Source: an uncultured Eubacteriales bacterium
GTDB lineage: Bacteria > Bacillota > Clostridia > Oscillospirales > Oscillospiraceae
Direction: 5' to 3'
Assembly: GCA_900549405.1 (NCBI GenBank)
Contig: URNZ01000045.1
Span: 1 to 16,818, forward strand
Length of the DNA stretch: 16,818 nt
This document shows positions 13,034-16,818 of the stretch, one piece after another (position 1 is the first letter of the stretch; every line of letters starts with the position of its first letter). Below the pieces are notes generated by a model. That model did not search any database and was not told where the DNA came from. It worked only from the letters and a program-made list of their open reading frames with translations. Made by a program: the position numbers and the translations under genes.

Positions 13034-14227
13034 TCAGTCCTTCTTCTGATACAGCTCCGCCAACTGCTTGAATTTGGGCAGGGCCACGGTGACCCGCTCC
13101 TCGGGCACGCAATAGGCCAGGCGGAAGTGGCCGGGGCAGCCGAAGGCCGTGCCGGGCACCAGGAACAGGTCCAGCTCCGTGGCTTTTTTGCAGAAGGCCA
13201 CGTCGTCCGGCTCCAGAGACCGGGGGAACATATAGAAGCTGCCCCCCGGCTCCACGCAGGAGAAGCCATACTCCGTCAGGGCGGCGAACAGCCGGTCCTT
13301 GTTCCGCTCATACACCTCCAGCTGGCTGGTCAGGTCGGCGCAGCGGCCCACCGTCAGCTGCATCAGGGTGGAGGTGCCGTTGCAGCCGATGGTCCGGGAG
13401 ACCTGAGGGCACACCTCCGCGATGGTCAGGGCCTGCTCCGCCTTGGGGTTCACCGCCAGATAGCCAATGCGCTCCCCCGGCAGGGACAGGGACTTGGAGA
13501 AGGAGTAGCAGGTGATGGTGTTGTCATAGAACCGGGCGGGGTAGGTCTCCTCTGTCCCGGTGAACAGCAGCTCCCGATAGGGCTCGTCGGAGATGAGATA
13601 GATGGGGTGGCCGAACTGGTGCTGCTTCTCTTCCAGCAGGGCGGCCAGCCGCGTCAGGGTGGCGGAGGACAGCACCATGCCCGAGGGGTTGTTGGGGGAG
13701 TTCACCAGCACCGCGGTGACGGCGGGGTTCAGGCGTTCCTCCAGGGCCTGAAAGTTGATCTGGAAGGAGTCCACGTCCGCCGGGACCACCGACAGGCGCA
13801 GCCCGGCCCCCTGGACATAGGGGCGGTACTCGGGGAAATAGGGGGCAAAGACGATGATCTCGTCCCCCGGCTCGGTCACCGCCCGCAGGGCGTGGCCCAG
13901 GGCTCCCGCCGCACCGCTGGCCATGAACAGGTGCTCGGGCCGATAGTCCATGCCGAACCGGCGGTTCAGCGACTGGGCCAGCTGGGCGCGGACCTGGGGC
14001 AGCCCGGCGCTGGGGCCATAGCTGTGGATCTGAAGGGTGGGGGTGTCGTTCAGGATGTCATGGATGGTCTGGTTCACCGCCTCCGGCGCGGGCACCGAGG
14101 GGTTGCCCAGGCTGAAGTTATACACATTCTCCTCGCCGATCTCCTGGGCGCGGCGCTTGGCCATCCCGGCGATCTCGAAAATAATGTCCTTTTCCGACAG
14201 CATATCCACATAGCGTTTTGACAGCAT
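13034..14227 (-). CDS. Pyridoxal-phosphate-dependent class I/II aminotransferase
   Basis: A 397-residue fold-type I aminotransferase, likely cytoplasmic and of the aspartate/aromatic type. It would move an amino group between an amino acid and a 2-oxoacid. The cofactor lysine is Lys245 in YSFSKSLSLPGERIGY. Other cofactor contacts are Asn180 in NSPNNPSG, and Asp214 and Tyr217 in SDEPYREL; a C-terminal FRLAYCVPEE holds the substrate-carboxylate arginine. The exact substrate cannot be told. The open frame has a GTG at 14254, but ATG 14225-14227 (MLSKRYVDML) is preferred: it has AGGGAG at 9-bp spacing, and family members begin this way. Its own promoter lies at 14319-14347, and it lies upstream of putP on the same strand. 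Confidence 0.9.
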   Translation of the reverse strand: MLSKRYVDMLSEKDIIFEIAGMAKRRAQEIGEENVYNFSLGNPSVPAPEAVNQTIHDILNDTPTLQIHSYGPSAGLPQVRAQLAQSLNRRFGMDYRPEHLFMASGAAGALGHALRAVTEPGDEIIVFAPYFPEYRPYVQGAGLRLSVVPADVDSFQINFQALEERLNPAVTAVLVNSPNNPSGMVLSSATLTRLAALLEEKQHQFGHPIYLISDEPYRELLFTGTEETYPARFYDNTITCYSFSKSLSLPGERIGYLAVNPKAEQALTIAEVCPQVSRTIGCNGTSTLMQLTVGRCADLTSQLEVYERNKDRLFAALTEYGFSCVEPGGSFYMFPRSLEPDDVAFCKKATELDLFLVPGTAFGCPGHFRLAYCVPEERVTVALPKFKQLAELYQKKD

Positions 14228-14270
14228 CCTGACCATCTCCCTGATAAATTTCACCCAACTTCTGCAAGTG

Positions 14271-14297
14271 CTTCCCGCCCCCGCAGGGGGCAGGAAG
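14271..14297 (-). other. GC-rich hairpin in the aminotransferase leader
   Basis: CTTCCCGCCCCC (14271-14282) pairs with GGGGGCAGGAAG (14286-14297) with one mismatch and a 3-base loop. It lies in the presumed 5' untranslated region of the aminotransferase, about 45 bp before its start. No T-run follows, so it is not a classical terminator. No known riboswitch pattern was recognised. Confidence 0.5.
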
Positions 14298-14318
14298 TAT
14301 CTTGCGCCGGTTTTCTAT

Positions 14319-14347
14319 ACACTAGCACGATAGAGAGCGAAAGTCAA
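14319..14347 (-). promoter_or_regulatory. Probable promoter of the aminotransferase gene
   Basis: On the minus strand TTGACT (14342-14347), a 17-bp spacer and TAGTGT (14319-14324) with an extended TGC form a plausible sigma-A promoter. It gives a leader of about 85 nt containing the GC-rich hairpin. Confidence 0.45.
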
Positions 14348-14415
14348 TGGACACCTTGCAACAAAAACTTGATAACTTGAGAGTATATTTTTTCCGAGCG
14401 TCGTTTTTGCGATAA

Positions 14416-14650
14416 CGATTCAAAAAATGGGGGTCATTTTAAATCGTCGAGCCGTATGCGCCGATATGATTCAAAAAACGACGCCGATTTTGAATCGTTT
14501 CGCTCCACGTACAAATATGATTTAAAAAACAGTGCCATTTTTGAATCGTTCTGCCATACACGCAGAAATGGTTTAAAAAGCACCCCCGTTTTTAAATCGT
14601 TGTCGAAAATATCTGCGTATCGGTTCAAAAAATATCCCGATTTTAAGATG
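14416..14650. repeat. Tandem array of five 51-bp palindromic units in a gene-free stretch
   Basis: Within the gene-free stretch 14228-14711, units start at 14416, 14467, 14518, 14569 and 14620 (the last partial and degenerate). Each unit carries a left arm like GATTCAAAA and a right arm like TTTTGAATCGTT about 8-9 bp apart, followed by a variable 20-bp linker. The arms are conserved; the loops and linkers are not. The unit at 14467 pairs perfectly over 9 bp; the others have one mismatch or wobble per stem. As 51 is a multiple of three and the unit is palindromic, both strands show short open frames with a 17-residue periodicity, which probably do not encode proteins. The array ends about 60 bp before the serine recombinase gene. 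Left of it, 14348-14415 holds only an isolated -10-like TATATT (14384-14389). Confidence 0.85.
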
Positions 14651-14668
14651 TACGTCCCCGTACAACGG

Positions 14669-15311
<643 letters not shown>

Positions 15312-15328
15312 GTAAAAAATTCGCAAAA

Positions 15329-15449
15329 GTGTACTTTTACAAACTTTCTCCCGTGTTTTCAACAAATTCAGTTTAGCACTCTTTTATGCTATTTGCAATA
15401 GGATTTCGGGATATTATTTCCTTGATTTTACTGATTTGTAAAAGTACAC
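15329..15449. repeat. 15-bp inverted repeats flanking a 91-bp segment (possible invertible element)
   Basis: GTGTACTTTTACAAA at 15329-15343 recurs as its exact reverse complement at 15435-15449, enclosing 91 bp between the recombinase and the lipoprotein gene. Each arm contains an imperfect palindrome, TGTA-CTTT-TACA, whose central dinucleotide is TT. That is the symmetry expected of serine-invertase crossover sites. The enclosed DNA is AT-rich. An alternative is a pair of operators for one regulator. Confidence 0.6.
15370..15398 (-). promoter_or_regulatory. Leftward promoter inside the inverted-repeat segment
   Basis: Read leftward, TTGCAA (15393-15398), a 17-bp spacer and TAAACT (15370-15375) with an extended TGC match a sigma-A promoter. 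It points away from the lipoprotein gene and into the 3' end of the recombinase gene. No comparable rightward promoter was found inside the segment. Inverting the segment would aim this promoter at ATG 15471. Confidence 0.45.
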
Positions 15450-15470
15450 ATATCAGAACGGAGGAAAAAT

Positions 15471-16454
15471 ATGAAAAGGCAGTTTTCAATTTTATTGACC
15501 TTAGCGGTCACAGCAGCACTACTTGCAGGGTGCGGAAGTACGAGCACCTCAGATAACCCTAACAATGCCGGCAGTTCCAAAAAGGGGGACGTATCGGTAA
15601 CGCTAGGAAACGATTATTCAACAGATAACGGCACTTCGTTCGACCTTTTTAAGGTCGTTACTTCGGGGAAATTACAGTCTGTAAGCGGACAAGGTTCCTA
15701 TTACGAAGCTGACAGCGGATATAATTTCATCGATTTCGTGATCGATCTTACGAATAACGGCACCGAAGATATCTCCGTCAGCGATGATATGGCCGGTTAT
15801 TTTGAAAGCAGCGACGGTACACAGTATAACAACCCTTTGATTGCGGTTGAAGATCGGGACGATTATTTAGACCAATATAGTTCTATTAAACCATTAACGA
15901 CCAGCAAAGTACATATCGGCTATACAGTTCCCACTGACATTACGACAGGAACAGCTTATTTCAGCATCATGGGTGAACTTTATTCTGTGGATTATGACGC
16001 AAGCGTCGATATTTCAAGCAAAACCAGCGTTTCAATGAATCAGGAAATTACAGTTGATGATGTCGCGTCGTTCGAGCTTTTAGGGACAAATTATACCGCG
16101 GATGTCCTGCCCCCTAATACATCCGGCTTCTATACGCATTATTCCATCGACGACCCCTCAAACAACGTATACTTTGTTGTTTACTGCAATCTTACGAACT
16201 ATTCAGCTTCCGCAATCGGTGCCGATGACATGATCTCCATGAAAGCTGTTTTTGACGGAAAATACGAGTACACCGCCAACATGGTCTTAGAGGAAAAGGA
16301 TGGGACCGGCTTTGATTATGCAAGTATAACGAGTATCGATCCGTTGGAGACCAGAAAGGGCGTGTTCATGTTCGATATCCCTAAAAAGGTGCAGGATATG
16401 AATTGTGAGCTGTCTATTTATTTCTATGGCAACGAATATTCTTTCAATGGTTAA
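15471..16454 (+). CDS. DUF4352-like lipoprotein
   Basis: A 327-residue lipoprotein. Residues 1-20 form a lipoprotein signal (MKRQFSILL, hydrophobic core, lipobox LLAGC), so Cys21 would be lipidated and the protein anchored to the outer face of the membrane. A Ser/Asn-rich linker follows (about 22-40), then two immunoglobulin-like DUF4352-type beta domains at about 40-180 and 190-327. The first carries NFIDFVIDLTNNGTEDISV and FESSDGTQYNN; the second carries VYFVVYCNLTNYSASAI. GGAGG at 15460-15464 lies 6 bp before the ATG. Codons often end in A or T, unlike most genes in the window, suggesting horizontal transfer. Its expression may depend on the orientation of the segment at 15329-15449. The role is unknown; a surface or immunity-type binding protein is possible. 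Confidence 0.87.
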   Translation: MKRQFSILLTLAVTAALLAGCGSTSTSDNPNNAGSSKKGDVSVTLGNDYSTDNGTSFDLFKVVTSGKLQSVSGQGSYYEADSGYNFIDFVIDLTNNGTEDISVSDDMAGYFESSDGTQYNNPLIAVEDRDDYLDQYSSIKPLTTSKVHIGYTVPTDITTGTAYFSIMGELYSVDYDASVDISSKTSVSMNQEITVDDVASFELLGTNYTADVLPPNTSGFYTHYSIDDPSNNVYFVVYCNLTNYSASAIGADDMISMKAVFDGKYEYTANMVLEEKDGTGFDYASITSIDPLETRKGVFMFDIPKKVQDMNCELSIYFYGNEYSFNG

Positions 16455-16528
16455 ATTAGAACCGTTTTATCGCTAATTTATATGGAAATCAAAATATAAT
16501 TTTTGACTATCTCTTTATAAGTTCTTAT

Positions 16529-16569
16529 ATGCCGGTATAGCCCGTATTTACAGGCTTTCCGGCATTTTT
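16529..16569 (+). terminator. Rho-independent terminator of the lipoprotein gene
   Basis: ATGCCGG (16529-16535) pairs with CCGGCAT (16559-16565), with an inner AGCC/GGCT stem, and is followed by TTTT (16566-16569). It lies 75 bp after the lipoprotein stop. The stretch before it (16455-16528) is AT-rich and has no visible gene. Confidence 0.75.
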
Positions 16570-16626
16570 CATATCGGAAGAAGTTCACAAATCTTTTTAT
16601 TTCCCCTCATGTTTTCGCGTCCAGAA

Positions 16627-16661
16627 GTAGTAAATCGGGTAGTAAAAATGCTGTTTACTAC
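16627..16661. repeat. Short direct and inverted repeats beside the integrase stop (possible att or arm sites)
   Basis: GTAGTAAA occurs at 16627-16634 and 16639-16646 (12-bp period), and its complement TTTACTAC occurs at 16654-16661, forming an 8-bp stem with a 7-base loop. The cluster touches the stop codon of the integrase. Attachment cores and integrase arm-type sites often lie here, so an element boundary is plausible. A weak terminator is the alternative. Confidence 0.45.
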
Positions 16662-16818
16662 TAAGCAATCAGCCGTTCCATTTCTGCCATTGCGCTGTCA
16701 GATGTAGCGTGGGCGTAATAGTTCAGCGTCATAGTGATGTTGGAATGTCCCATGATATACTGCAATGCTTTCGGGTTCATTCCGGCGTTTGCTAAATTGG
16801 TACAGAACGTATGGCGTA
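16661..16818 (-). CDS. Tyrosine-type site-specific integrase, C-terminal fragment
   Basis: Read on the minus strand from the right edge to TAG 16661-16663, the last 52 residues start RHTFCTNLANAGMNPKALQ. They continue with YIMGHSNITMTLNYYAHAT and end EMERLIA. This is the catalytic C-terminus of a phage/ICE integrase: the Arg and His of RHTF, the His of MGHS, and the nucleophile tyrosine in the LNYYAHAT segment. These enzymes insert or excise mobile elements through a 3'-phosphotyrosine link. The gene continues beyond the window, so its length and subfamily (Tn916-like or phage-like) cannot be judged. The 3' end points to the att-like repeats at 16627-16661. Confidence 0.88.
   Translation of the reverse strand, partial: RHTFCTNLANAGMNPKALQYIMGHSNITMTLNYYAHATSDSAMAEMERLIA

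Noticed and set aside
13127..14221. 364-codon plus-strand frame over the aminotransferase
   Set aside because: It is antisense shadow sequence. The minus strand carries all PLP-binding residues.
14416..14650. CRISPR array
   Set aside because: The variable parts include the centre of each palindrome as well as the linkers, the conserved part is split into arms, and no cas genes are present.

Overview
The window looks like chromosome from a GC-rich, anaerobic, Gram-positive gut-type Firmicute, most likely in the Oscillospiraceae/Eubacteriales. That assignment is an inference from several signs: strong AGGAGG-type ribosome binding sites, C/G-ending codons in most genes, an oxygen-sensitive NrdG radical activase, DUF2156 and DUF4352 proteins, and a Clostridia-style small serine recombinase. 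No rRNA or tRNA gene was seen.

Layout, left to right. (1) 1-3124, plus strand: the end of an unidentified, apparently frameshifted gene, a DUF2156 acyltransferase-like protein, rimI and tsaD (overlapping by 4 bp). (2) 3125-3356: a short AT-richer gap with five DnaA-box-like 9-mers, then a 56-residue membrane miniprotein and a bidirectional terminator. (3) 3603-4732, minus strand: a TetR-type regulator translationally coupled to nrdG. (4) 4733-11280: a divergent control region with a palindrome, then a plus-strand operon of a small beta-rich protein, an MMPL/RND-type membrane transporter and a 1164-residue secreted, membrane-anchored GLUG/coiled-coil protein, closed by a strong hairpin terminator. 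(5) 11299-14227, minus strand: a PutP-like Na+/proline symporter and a PLP-dependent aminotransferase, separated by a 38-bp palindrome. (6) 14228-14711: no gene; it holds an array of five 51-bp palindromic units and a hairpin that covers the ribosome binding site of the next gene. (7) 14712-16454: a small serine recombinase, then a 91-bp segment flanked by perfect 15-bp inverted repeats, then an AT-richer lipoprotein gene. (8) 16661-16818, minus strand: the C-terminal end of a tyrosine integrase, with short direct and inverted repeats next to its stop codon, suggesting the edge of an integrated element.

How the genes may work together. The TetR gene faces the MMPL operon, so it is the obvious candidate regulator of that exporter and its large surface partner. 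The right end is the most unusual part. The recombinase has a repeat array and an occluded ribosome binding site upstream. Downstream is a possible invertible segment whose best promoter currently points away from the lipoprotein gene, as expected of a phase switch in the OFF state. That reading is a hypothesis from the sequence alone; reads spanning the segment would decide it.
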